From Minicystis rosea (lineage in GTDB: Bacteria; Myxococcota_A; Polyangia; Polyangiales; Polyangiaceae): a stretch of DNA of 64,000 nucleotides. Made by a program: the position numbers and the translations under genes. The notes beneath the pieces were generated by a model that saw only the letters and a list, made by a program, of their open reading frames with translations, was not told where the DNA came from and did not search any database. Position 1 is the first letter of the stretch. Every line of letters begins with the position of its first letter. Of this stretch, positions 9,493-16,767 are shown piece after piece. The stretch covers positions 8,541,703 through 8,605,702 of the forward strand of contig CP016211.1 of assembly GCA_001931535.1 (NCBI GenBank), written 5' to 3'.

Positions 9493-10694
9493 TCATTCGA
9501 AGGCCGCCTCGAGCGAGAGGGCCGCGAAGAAGGCATTGCGCTGCTTGATGTAGAGGGCGTCGAGGTAGCTCGTGAAGACGCCGTCGGTCTGGAGCTTGAG
9601 GAGCCACGCCCGCGCGCCGGCGCGCTCGCTCAAATCGTAGTGAAGGCCGAGGCCGCCCGTGAACGATCGCAAAGGCCCGAGCTCCCGATCCCCGGTGCGA
9701 ATGCTGGGAGGCGCATAGATGCCGCCCGGGAGCGCGACGACCTCGTAGGCGCGTTGCCAGAAGGTCGCGCCGGTCTGCAAATGGGCCCGCAGGTGCGGCG
9801 CGAGCGAGAGCCGATCACCGATGTCGAAGAGGTACTGCGCATCGCTCGTGGAGGCCTTGAGGCCCCACGTGTCGGCATAGAGCCGCTCCTCGAAACGGAG
9901 GGTGGACGACGAGAATCGATGGGCAAAGCGGCCCGTGAGCGCGAAGCGATCACGCGAGAGCGGGAGTTGCTCCAAAGGCCGCTCGTACGTCCTCATGCTG
10001 TTGACGACATCGAAGGACGCCCCGACCGGCACCGAGGCCCCCGTGCCCGGCATGAACATGGGCACGTAGCGATAAGGCTTCGATTGGTCCCCTCGTTCGA
10101 GGATGGCATCACCCACCACCGTGAAGAGCGTGGCGCGGCCCGCGACGAAGCTCGCGCCCGCGTTGAGGGTGTGTTTCTGCAACGTGCGGTGGAAGACGGA
10201 GAAAGGCGTCGCCTTGCGCCCGACGGTGTCATGGGAGTAGCCATATCCGAGGAGGAGGGTGATGTTCTTTTGCCGAACGTCCCACGACCCCGTCGCCCCA
10301 GCGAGAGCGAGCGATAATCCGGCTCGATCGAGGCCGATCCATGAATGGCGCCCCCGAGATCACCGGGCTTGTACCCCGCGTCTCCGGCGACCACGTGCCG
10401 GACCTCGCGCCAACGTGGGGTCGAGGTCGCCACGATGTCGACCGACGCAGCGGTCACCACGTCGACGAGATAACTCCCGCCCACCGACCATCCCGAGAGC
10501 GGGTTTTCCACGCTGCCCGAGACCGTCGGCGTCACCACGGTGACATTGTCGCTGTCGGTGTAAACGGAGGTCTCGTGGGCGGCGCGGACCACCAGATTGC
10601 CGAGCGGCGAGGCCGGCTGCGGCGCAGGCGCGGCGGCACACCCGCTCGCCGAGAGCGCTCCGGCAAAGGCCATGAAGCGGAGTCGATCACGCAT
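9493..10694 (-). pseudogene. DUF3570 outer-membrane protein gene, interrupted by a frameshift
   Basis: The N-terminal part starts MRDRLRFMAFAGALSASGC and continues AAHETSVYTDSDNVTVVTP, as in DUF3570 barrels, up to PDYRSLSL near 10300. The family sequence then resumes in a different frame (GSWDVRQKNITLLLGYGYSH) and runs to FFAALSLEAAFE at 9493, including LPLSRDRFALTGRFAHRF and EERLYADTWGLKAST. One extra G in the G4 tract (plus-strand C4 at 10296-10299) would restore a single reading frame of about 400 codons. It may be a sequencing or assembly error, phase variation, or a real broken gene. It sits 10 bases after the upstream barrel gene and 20 bases before the DUF2271 gene. Confidence 0.8.
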
Positions 10695-10704
10695 CGATCG
10701 GCGC

Positions 10705-11913
10705 TCAGGGCACGTGGACGACATACGAGAGCGACGGCGAGAGTGTCGTGGCCATCCCGGGAAAGAGCTGCGTCGCGCGGAGCTCGAGGACGGCGCCGCT
10801 CCCCTCGACGAATCCATAATAGAGCCCGAGCCCGAGCCCCGCGAACCCTTGCCCAGCCTTCTTGTAGGCACGGAGAGATTGCTTGTCGGGATTGGCCCCG
10901 CCCGGTTGGGCGTTGGCGGCCGGTACACAGCCCGAAGGCGAGCCGAGGCGACATTCGGTCACCTCGACCGTGCGATAGGCATCCACCTGGGCGACACCGC
11001 CCGAGAGCGCGACGAAGCCGCGCAAACCAGGCTCGGGCGAGAGGGGCCGCCCAAACCAATAAGCCACCCGCACCTCCGCATGGAGCGGGAAGAAGGCCGG
11101 GCCCCGCGCCGGTGTGGGCCCGCCGCCGAATGCGAATCCGAAGCGCGCCGCGCCGGTGAACTGGCCACCGAGGGCATGCTCGACGTGGAGGGCGAGGCGC
11201 GTGGTGCCATAAGCGACCGTGAAACCGGCGGGCTCGCCCGGCACCGGCACACCGACGTATTGCTCCCGATCGGAGCGAAAGCACGAATAGGAGACGGCCC
11301 CTTGGCTCTCGCGGCCGCAGGGATCGCTGCCGCCCATGAACACGAGATCGCCTTGGACCGCGGCCCCGACCCAGAATCCACTCGATGCTTTGCGCGGAGT
11401 TGGTTTGGGCGCGGACGCGACACAAGCACCCTCGTGGCACGTTTGGCCCGAGGGACAATCCCCCTCGGCCTTGCAGCCCGGCGCGGGCACGGGCGGCGAT
11501 TTGGGCTCGGCCGCGGGCGGCGCGGGTTGCGGTTTGGGCTCGGACGCGCGCACCGCCTTCACCCATGCTCGCCAGACCTCCGGTGTGGCGAAGGTCTCAT
11601 CCATGTCGATCGTGGGGTGCTCGGCGAGCGCGCGCGCGAATTCCCGTGCGCCCTCTTCGTCCTCACCCTGCGCGATGAGGAGGATGCCCATGTCGCGGTG
11701 GAGCCGCGCCAAAACCGCCTTCGAGCAACCACCGCCACGGCATTGTTCGAGCGCGCGCGCGAGCTTCTCCTTGGCGCCGGCGCGATCGCCGCTGCGCTGG
11801 TCTTCTTGGGCCTTTCGACGCAGCGTGAGCGCCTCTGCCTCCGCGTCGCCCGCCCGCGCGATGGTGGGCGAGAGGATGACGAGGGCGAAGAGAGCCTGAG
11901 CGAACGATCGCAT
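10705..11913 (-). CDS. TPR-region plus outer-membrane-barrel protein
   Basis: 402 residues. The signal peptide is MRSFAQALFALVILSPTIARA. Residues about 25-110 are helical and TPR-like (RALEQCRGGGCSKAVLARLH, EGAREFARALAEHPTID). A Pro/Ala linker leads to a Cys cluster, CPSGQTCHEGACV. The C-terminal 250 residues are barrel-like (EVRVAYWFGRPLSPEPGL, SLSYVVHVP at the end) and resemble the 7717-8478 product motif by motif. It is the first gene of the run leading into DUF3570, DUF2271 and DUF4266, with only 10 bases to the next gene, so an operon is likely. Function unknown. Confidence 0.78.
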   Translation of the reverse strand: MRSFAQALFALVILSPTIARAGDAEAEALTLRRKAQEDQRSGDRAGAKEKLARALEQCRGGGCSKAVLARLHRDMGILLIAQGEDEEGAREFARALAEHPTIDMDETFATPEVWRAWVKAVRASEPKPQPAPPAAEPKSPPVPAPGCKAEGDCPSGQTCHEGACVASAPKPTPRKASSGFWVGAAVQGDLVFMGGSDPCGRESQGAVSYSCFRSDREQYVGVPVPGEPAGFTVAYGTTRLALHVEHALGGQFTGAARFGFAFGGGPTPARGPAFFPLHAEVRVAYWFGRPLSPEPGLRGFVALSGGVAQVDAYRTVEVTECRLGSPSGCVPAANAQPGGANPDKQSLRAYKKAGQGFAGLGLGLYYGFVEGSGAVLELRATQLFPGMATTLSPSLSYVVHVP

Positions 11914-11963
11914 GGAAACGCTATTTCGATCTGCGCGCGCGGGCGGCGCCGAAGCGGGGAAGA

Positions 11964-12290
11964 TCAGTCGTCACCGTGGTGATCGTCATCGTCGTCGTCG
12001 TCACCGCCGCCGCCGAACCCGCCGACACCCACGCTGGAGCTTGCTTGATCGATGGTCGAGCCGCTCGACGATTGATCGCTCGTGCCGGTGCCCGTGCTGG
12101 CGCCGCCGTGACCGCTGCTGGCCGTCGTGCCGGCGCCGCCCGATCCGGTGCGCGTGCCGCCGTCGATCGACACGTTCGGTGTGACCGTGTAATCGGGGCT
12201 CTCGGCGGCCGCGCACGCGGCCACGGCGACACCCAGCGCCGGCAAGCCGATTTGCCGTACGAGCTTCGATCGGTCCTTGTTGAGCTTCAT
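11964..12290 (-). CDS. Small lipoprotein with an Asp/His-rich C-terminal tail
   Basis: 108 residues. MKLNKDRSKLVRQIGLPALG then VAVAAC gives a good lipobox (V-A-A-C). The mature chain is a Ser/Gly/Thr linker ending in a Gly run and an acidic tail, GGGGDDDDDDDHHGDD. The start at 12290 has AAGGAG at good spacing; a longer in-frame start exists but lacks a site. It follows the ATP-grasp gene by 50 bases on the same strand. The acidic, His-containing tail could bind cations or serve as a substrate for the neighbouring ligase; both are inference. Low-complexity composition prevents family assignment. Confidence 0.65.
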   Translation of the reverse strand: MKLNKDRSKLVRQIGLPALGVAVAACAAAESPDYTVTPNVSIDGGTRTGSGGAGTTASSGHGGASTGTGTSDQSSSGSTIDQASSSVGVGGFGGGGDDDDDDDHHGDD

Positions 12291-12340
12291 CGACAGGTCT
12301 CCTTCTGCGTCCTCGTGTCGTGGCGTCGCCGCGCGCGCCT

Positions 12341-13465
12341 TCAATCGATCGTGTCGCCGGGTACCTCGGGATCGGTCTCGGCGTAAACCCAGTGGAAGCC
12401 TCGGCGCGCCCGGAGCGCGCGCGGATCCTCACCGCGCTGGATCCGGTCGCGAGCCTCGATGACCAGCGCCGCCGCCTCCGCGAGCATCTCCGGAATCAAG
12501 GTGGCTTTGACCGGACCCTCGGTGGAGAGGCCGGGACCGAGCTGCATTTCGGTGAGCCAGAGCTCTTCGAGATCGTCGGTCACCATGGTGTCCATGCCGA
12601 GGAGCTGAAAGGCACCTCGACGCCGGCTGAGCTGCGGCAAGGCGGCCCGCACCACCGCGCGAATCATTGCGATGAGCGCAGGGCGCAACGTGCTTTCGAC
12701 CCAACCCGAATCATCGGTGAGCCCGCGCGCATGAACGTCGCGGCCGAGCGCGTCGAGCGTCCATTTCATCCCTGCGCCGGCCGTCGCCCAGCGCTCGGGA
12801 TCGGCCCGCTTTTGACGGTAGGTGTTGGTCACGTGGACGAGCGGATTGCTCCAGTCGCCGCGCACGAAAGGCAGGCTGGTGAGCCGCACGGTGCCATCGT
12901 GATAGAGCACGAGCAGCGGATTGGTGGAGGCGATGAGCACGTACGAGCGAATCTCGGACTTCGTGCCTTCGACGAGGAGCGGATTCGTGATGTAGCGCTG
13001 CACGAGCTCGGCGCCTTCCGCCCCCGGGCCTGCGCGCGAAGCGAGCCAACCTTCGACGTCCACGAGCGGCTCCACGCCGATGCCGCGGCCGCGCGCCACG
13101 GGCTTGCGAATCCACACGGCGTCGGGCTCGATCCGAGCGCGCTCGCGGAGTCGCTCGATCTCCGCAGGATCGTCGTCGACGAGGAACGTCTCGGGCTGCA
13201 GGGCCGCCGCGAGGCCATGCGCGCGGAGCAGCGTGGCGAGGCGGCCTTTGTGGGTCATGTGCTCGGTGCCGGCGACGACGTCGACGAGCTGATCTTCACG
13301 CGGATCGAGGCCCTCGAGATGACGATGCGAGCCCACGACGAGCACGTCGGCATCGGCCGGCCGCGAAACCCGCGTCCAGCCGTGGCGATCGAGCGTCCGC
13401 ACCAGGTTGAAGCGCGGAGATCGACTCCAATAACGCTCTTTGGGGAGCATCGAGAGCACGCTCAT
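12341..13465 (-). CDS. Tubulin-tyrosine-ligase-like (TTL, PF03133-type) ATP-grasp enzyme
   Basis: About 374 residues. TTL signatures in order: the ATP-binding strand WIRKPVARGRGIGVEPL, ELVQRYITNPLLVEG, the KSEIRSYVLIAS block followed by NPLLVLYHDGTVRLTS, and FQLLGMDTMVTDDLEELWL followed by TEMQLGPGL carrying the metal-binding acid. These match eukaryotic TTL/TTLL ligases, which use ATP to join amino acids to protein C-termini or glutamate side chains. Bacterial homologues exist without an assigned role. Start: MSVLSMLPKERYWSR at 13465; ATG 13492 and an initiator at 13507 are alternatives. A Fur-box-like sequence lies 93 bases upstream, and the next gene encodes an acidic-tailed lipoprotein. 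Confidence 0.82.
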   Translation of the reverse strand: MSVLSMLPKERYWSRSPRFNLVRTLDRHGWTRVSRPADADVLVVGSHRHLEGLDPREDQLVDVVAGTEHMTHKGRLATLLRAHGLAAALQPETFLVDDDPAEIERLRERARIEPDAVWIRKPVARGRGIGVEPLVDVEGWLASRAGPGAEGAELVQRYITNPLLVEGTKSEIRSYVLIASTNPLLVLYHDGTVRLTSLPFVRGDWSNPLVHVTNTYRQKRADPERWATAGAGMKWTLDALGRDVHARGLTDDSGWVESTLRPALIAMIRAVVRAALPQLSRRRGAFQLLGMDTMVTDDLEELWLTEMQLGPGLSTEGPVKATLIPEMLAEAAALVIEARDRIQRGEDPRALRARRGFHWVYAETDPEVPGDTID

Positions 13466-13557
13466 CACCCCGCGCTCACGCCCGCCGCGCATGGAGCCCG
13501 CCCGCAAGCAGCGGCGTTGGTACGCGCGCCGACTTCATGGGCGAATCTCACCACTTT

Positions 13558-13576
13558 GAAAATGAAGATCAATATC
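13558..13576. promoter_or_regulatory. Candidate Fur-type operator
   Basis: GAAAATGAAGATCAATATC matches the classical Fur box (GATAATGATAATCATTATC) at 15 of 19 positions, in the same three-hexamer arrangement. It is in an AT-rich island of otherwise GC-rich DNA, 93 bases before the chosen start of the ATP-grasp gene. The match is by eye; the regulator could be another Fur-family member. Confidence 0.5.
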
Positions 13577-13673
13577 AAGTCTATAGGCTGATGCGCCCCG
13601 CCCGGTCAACTGGGAACACGCTTACAACGCCGTCATGCGAAGGCGCGGGCCGCGGTCGGTCCGCGCCTTCGGG

Positions 13674-14660
13674 TCAGCGATCGCGCCTACGGACCGCGCG
13701 CGATGCAATGGCGCAGAAGCGGTGAATCAGGTATTTTTTCACGCACACACCAATGCCCGCGATCACGGTGGTGTCGCAATGGCCGGCGGAGCCGCAATCG
13801 GTGTCGTCGCAGCAGTAATGGGCGCACACCCCGCTCACGCACGTGAAGCCCGCCGCGCAGAAGCCGTCGGTGTCGCTGCAGGTCTGGCAGAGCGTGCGGG
13901 TGTTGGGCGGGTCGTAACAGGTGAAGCCGCTCTCGGCGTGGTCGCAGGCAGCGCCCTCCTTGGTGCAGCCCTCGTTCGTCACCGGATTGCAGGCCACGGC
14001 GCCGCTCACGGTGACGCAGCTCCCCTGGCTCGGCGCGGTCTCGGGGACGTCGTCGCAGACCACGTCGACTGTGGTCACGCCGCACTCCGCGGCGCATTTC
14101 TCCGAGTAACAGGCGCCGAACGCATGATAGAGCGCGTGGCCATCGGGATCGGCGTGGCACGCCGTCTCCGAGTGGTTGACGAAGCAGTCGTTCCAACACG
14201 CTTCCTTCGCGTGGCACGCGCCGACCTCGGCACAGCACGAAGCTTCGAGACACGTCTGGCACGCGGCCGCGACGAGGCCGTCGAGCGCGCCTTTGCAATC
14301 ACCGGAGGCGCCGATGCACGCGGTCTGGCAAGCACCGCCGCGACACTCGAGGTACGCGGTGACGCGCGCGTGTGTCTCCTCGGTCGACTCGCAGGCATCC
14401 GAGTCTTTGCCCTCCACGCAGGCGACGCAGCTCGCGTCGCCCCGACACGCCGCATACGCATCACAGCACGTCGAGGCCATGCAGGTGCCGCAGGCGTCGG
14501 TCGCGTCGGCGGAGCAGCCGCCCGACGAGGTGGTGCTCGTGGACGAGGTCGTCGTGCCCGTGGCACCGCCGCCGCCCGTGCTCGCCGGCGTGCTGCTGCC
14601 GCATGCGGCCGCAAGGACCGCCCAAAGGCCCATCGAGATCGGAAGAACGAGACGTCGCAT
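13674..14660 (-). CDS. Cysteine-rich secreted lipoprotein, unknown function
   Basis: 328 residues. The signal peptide MRRLVLPISMGLWAVLAAAC has an A-A-C lipobox, followed by a Thr/Ser/Gly linker and then many Cys pairs (DACGTCMASTCCDAYAAC, AACQTCLEASCCAEVGAC, CAHYCCDDTDCGSAGHC). Repeated CX2C and CC units suggest a disulfide-stabilised extracellular protein, as in many myxobacterial lipoproteins of unknown role. It begins 31 bases after the stop of the 150-residue gene and may be the last member of the unit starting at the methyltransferase. No enzymatic motif is recognised. Confidence 0.8.
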   Translation of the reverse strand: MRRLVLPISMGLWAVLAAACGSSTPASTGGGGATGTTTSSTSTTSSGGCSADATDACGTCMASTCCDAYAACRGDASCVACVEGKDSDACESTEETHARVTAYLECRGGACQTACIGASGDCKGALDGLVAAACQTCLEASCCAEVGACHAKEACWNDCFVNHSETACHADPDGHALYHAFGACYSEKCAAECGVTTVDVVCDDVPETAPSQGSCVTVSGAVACNPVTNEGCTKEGAACDHAESGFTCYDPPNTRTLCQTCSDTDGFCAAGFTCVSGVCAHYCCDDTDCGSAGHCDTTVIAGIGVCVKKYLIHRFCAIASRAVRRRDR

Positions 14661-14691
14661 GAAGAGGTCTTTCGAGGAGGAGAGAGAGCGA

Positions 14692-15144
14692 TCAGGCAGA
14701 GGGGATCAGGGTGCGATGCACGGGGCACGACATGGCCGCGAGGGCGCGGCCGCCGAGCGCGGTGAGCGTGCGCGCGTAGGCCACGTCGGCGAGGCGATGC
14801 ACGCGCTCGATCGGCGGCGGCTCGATGGAGCAGCTCTCGAAGAGACGCGCGAGCGCGTTGGGCGAGCGCACGGTGACGCGACCGACGTCCGGGAGATGAA
14901 CGTCGTGGTCCACGATCCAGCGCGATCGATGAAACACGAGCGTGCTCGCGCGCCGCCGCGGATGCCAGAGCTGCACGTGCCAGAGCCCGGCGAGCGCCCA
15001 CGCGAGGCCGAAGTCGCGGCCCGGCGGAAAGCGTGCCTCCCAAGCGCCGAGCGCGACGAGGAAGTCGCGGCCCGCAGGATCGTGGAGCGCCACCGCGTAG
15101 GCGTCATGCGGGCACGAGACGACGCTCGGATCGATGAGTGCCAT
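14692..15144 (-). CDS. Unknown 150-residue protein
   Basis: Starts MALIDPSVVSCPHDAYAVAL with a strong GGAGGAG ribosome site 8 bases upstream, which decides ATG 15144 over the longer frame. No signal peptide or membrane segment is seen. Notable features are several His residues (LWHVQLWHPRRR, VDHDVHLPDVG) and two Cys. It does not match a family I recognise. It lies between a small membrane protein and the Cys-rich lipoprotein in the unit preceded by the large palindrome, so a role with the methyltransferase is suggested by position only. Confidence 0.65.
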   Translation of the reverse strand: MALIDPSVVSCPHDAYAVALHDPAGRDFLVALGAWEARFPPGRDFGLAWALAGLWHVQLWHPRRRASTLVFHRSRWIVDHDVHLPDVGRVTVRSPNALARLFESCSIEPPPIERVHRLADVAYARTLTALGGRALAAMSCPVHRTLIPSA

Positions 15145-15146
15145 GA

Positions 15147-15257
15147 TCAAGCTCCTCCGGACACGTGAAAGACGCGCGGCGCGCGCTGCGCACGACGAGA
15201 CGGATCGAGCCTGCGCGCGATCGATGGGCGAGAGCACGGGCGGGAAGCCGAGCGCAT
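15147..15257 (-). CDS. Possible 36-residue small ORF
   Basis: ATG 15257 overlaps the stop of the 70-residue membrane protein (TGATG), and the ORF ends two bases before the ATG of the 150-residue gene, so it would exactly fill the gap in the operon. The product (MRSASRPCSRPSIARRLDPS...) is Arg-rich, which any frame of this DNA tends to be. The coupling geometry is the only support. Confidence 0.2.
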   Translation of the reverse strand: MRSASRPCSRPSIARRLDPSRRAQRAPRVFHVSGGA

Positions 15258-15469
15258 CATCGTCCTCCTTCGGTGTGCGCGTACGCGAGGACGACGAGGA
15301 AGATCGCGGCGGCGCCGACGCTGCCGAGCATGCCGAGGGGCGCGAAGATGAGGCCCGCGGCCGTGGCGGCGCCGGAGAGCACGAAGGCCGTCATGGCCGC
15401 GGTGCCGGCGACGATCGTGAAGTGCTCGCCGGTGACGCGACGCGCGCGGGGAGGCGCGAGGCTGCGCAT
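15257..15469 (-). CDS. Small two-helix membrane protein
   Basis: 70 residues. MRSLAPPRARRVTGEHFTIV is followed by two hydrophobic stretches (AAMTAFVLSGAATAAGLIFA and LGSVGAAAIFLVVLAYA) and a short TEGGR tail. Its ATG overlaps the stop of the LCM methyltransferase gene by one base (TGATG), which strongly supports both translation and coupling. It could be an integral inner-membrane partner of the upstream enzyme. No family recognised. Confidence 0.7.
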   Translation of the reverse strand: MRSLAPPRARRVTGEHFTIVAGTAAMTAFVLSGAATAAGLIFAPLGMLGSVGAAAIFLVVLAYAHTEGGR

Positions 15470-16221
15470 CACACCACCTCCAGGAGCGCGACGCCGGGGA
15501 GGCTCGATCCTTCGAGCGGCGACGGCGGCGTCACCCACGCGAAGCGAGGGAAGCGCACGATCTCTTCGGGGCAGTGCTTGTGCTGGACGCGCACCTCCAG
15601 CGAAGCGCGGCGCGCCGAGCCGTCGGCGACGACGAAGCGCGTGCGCGGACCGAAGCTCGCGGCGAGGCGGCTGCCGCTCGGGAGCTCGGCGGCGAGCGAG
15701 CAGAGGATGGCGAGCACGTCGCAACGGCGCACGTCGAGGAACGCGTCCTCCACGACGACGAACGGCGTGGCCCGGGCCGCGACGACGGCGCGCACCCAGC
15801 CGCGATCCTCGAGCGGCGAGCTGAGCTGCACGAAAGGGCGCGGCTTGGGGAAGACCTCGCGGCGCACGTCGGCGATCGAAGGCTCGTCGATGGAGGCGAG
15901 CGGGCGCGGCAGATCGGGGAGCCGCGCGTAGCGCGTGGAGAGGCCGGAGCCAAGCTCGACGACGCGACCGTCGCGGCGCCCCTGCATCCAGCGGTGAACG
16001 TACTTGTCGATGAGGAGCGAGCGCCCGAGGGCCGCGCGCAGCTCGATGTCCGAGAGCCGGGAAGCGTCGGCGCCGAGGCTCTGCCACACGCGCTCGGCGA
16101 GCGGATCGCGGAAGTCGAGCCAGGGGTAGCGCGTGTGCGCGACGGCGAGCGCCGCCAAGGTGAGGACGTTCGTGGTGGGGACGTCGATCCAGTCGTCGTG
16201 CGCCCGAGGGGCTGTGTTCAT
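15469..16221 (-). CDS. Leucine carboxyl methyltransferase (LCM/TcmP-like) family protein
   Basis: About 250 residues. The SAM-binding motif is VVELGSGLSTRYARLPDL, followed by LASIDEPSIADVRREVFP, the arrangement of LCM-family O-methyltransferases (PPM1/TcmP type). The N-terminal WIDVPTTNVLTLAALA and the YPWLDFRDPLAERVW segment also fit the family. ATG 16221 (MNTAPRAHDDW) was chosen because GAGGAG lies 9 bases upstream; the frame is open to 16278. It is the first gene after a 33-base palindrome. Substrate unknown; members act on natural products as well as on protein phosphatase tails. Confidence 0.78.
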   Translation of the reverse strand: MNTAPRAHDDWIDVPTTNVLTLAALAVAHTRYPWLDFRDPLAERVWQSLGADASRLSDIELRAALGRSLLIDKYVHRWMQGRRDGRVVELGSGLSTRYARLPDLPRPLASIDEPSIADVRREVFPKPRPFVQLSSPLEDRGWVRAVVAARATPFVVVEDAFLDVRRCDVLAILCSLAAELPSGSRLAASFGPRTRFVVADGSARRASLEVRVQHKHCPEEIVRFPRFAWVTPPSPLEGSSLPGVALLEVV

Positions 16222-16336
16222 CGCGTGCATCTCCTCGATCAGGCCGCGAGGGCTCGAATCCGCTCCCGCCGGCGCCACCGCCCGGCGCGCGCTCGGGTCA
16301 CCCGCCTGTCGAGACGAGGCGTTGGTGATCGCCAGC

Positions 16337-16369
16337 TGTTGATATAGAAAGTTACTTTCAATATCAACA
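16337..16369. promoter_or_regulatory. 33-base near-perfect palindrome, candidate operator
   Basis: Arms TGTTGATATAGAAAGT and ACTTTCAATATCAACA (16 bases each) flank a single central T, with one mismatched pair. The site is AT-rich in GC-rich surroundings and 116 bases before the methyltransferase start. Its inner hexamers can be read as two forward and two reverse Fur-like units, and the TCAATATCAA half-site recurs in the operator at 13558-13576. It most likely binds a dimeric repressor. Confidence 0.65.
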
Positions 16370-16767
16370 AAGATCCTTCGGCATCGCTGAGGAGCGAGAA
16401 AACATGCGGTGTTCGCTCGGAGCGAGATCGGACCGGGGGCCGCCGGTCGGGCTTGATTGTTTGGCGGAATACAGTTCGATGGCGGCGACGGGGTGTGGGG
16501 TCCGAGGCCGTCGAGCGCGCGGGTGGAGGGCGCTGCGTGTGGCGGCGCGCGCGGCTCGCGTGCGGCGGCGCAGCGCTTCAGATGGGCATCGACGCGCGGA
16601 GCATCGCGGCTCGATGCGCGATCATGCGCGGGCGCGTCGGGAGCTTCGAGGCAGAAGCGTCACGCGCATCGGATGCGATCGTGATCGCGAGAGCGCGAAC
16701 GTCGTTGGGATGTCGTGAGGAGATGGCTCGCGTCGTGATCGACGACGAGAGGATGGTGGAGGGCGTC
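16370..16767. other. Intergenic region with no gene seen
   Basis: About 400 bases between the palindrome and the stop of the coiled-coil gene. Its ORFs are Arg-rich and lack start sites or recognisable motifs. I see no RNA gene or clear terminator in it. Confidence 0.5.
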
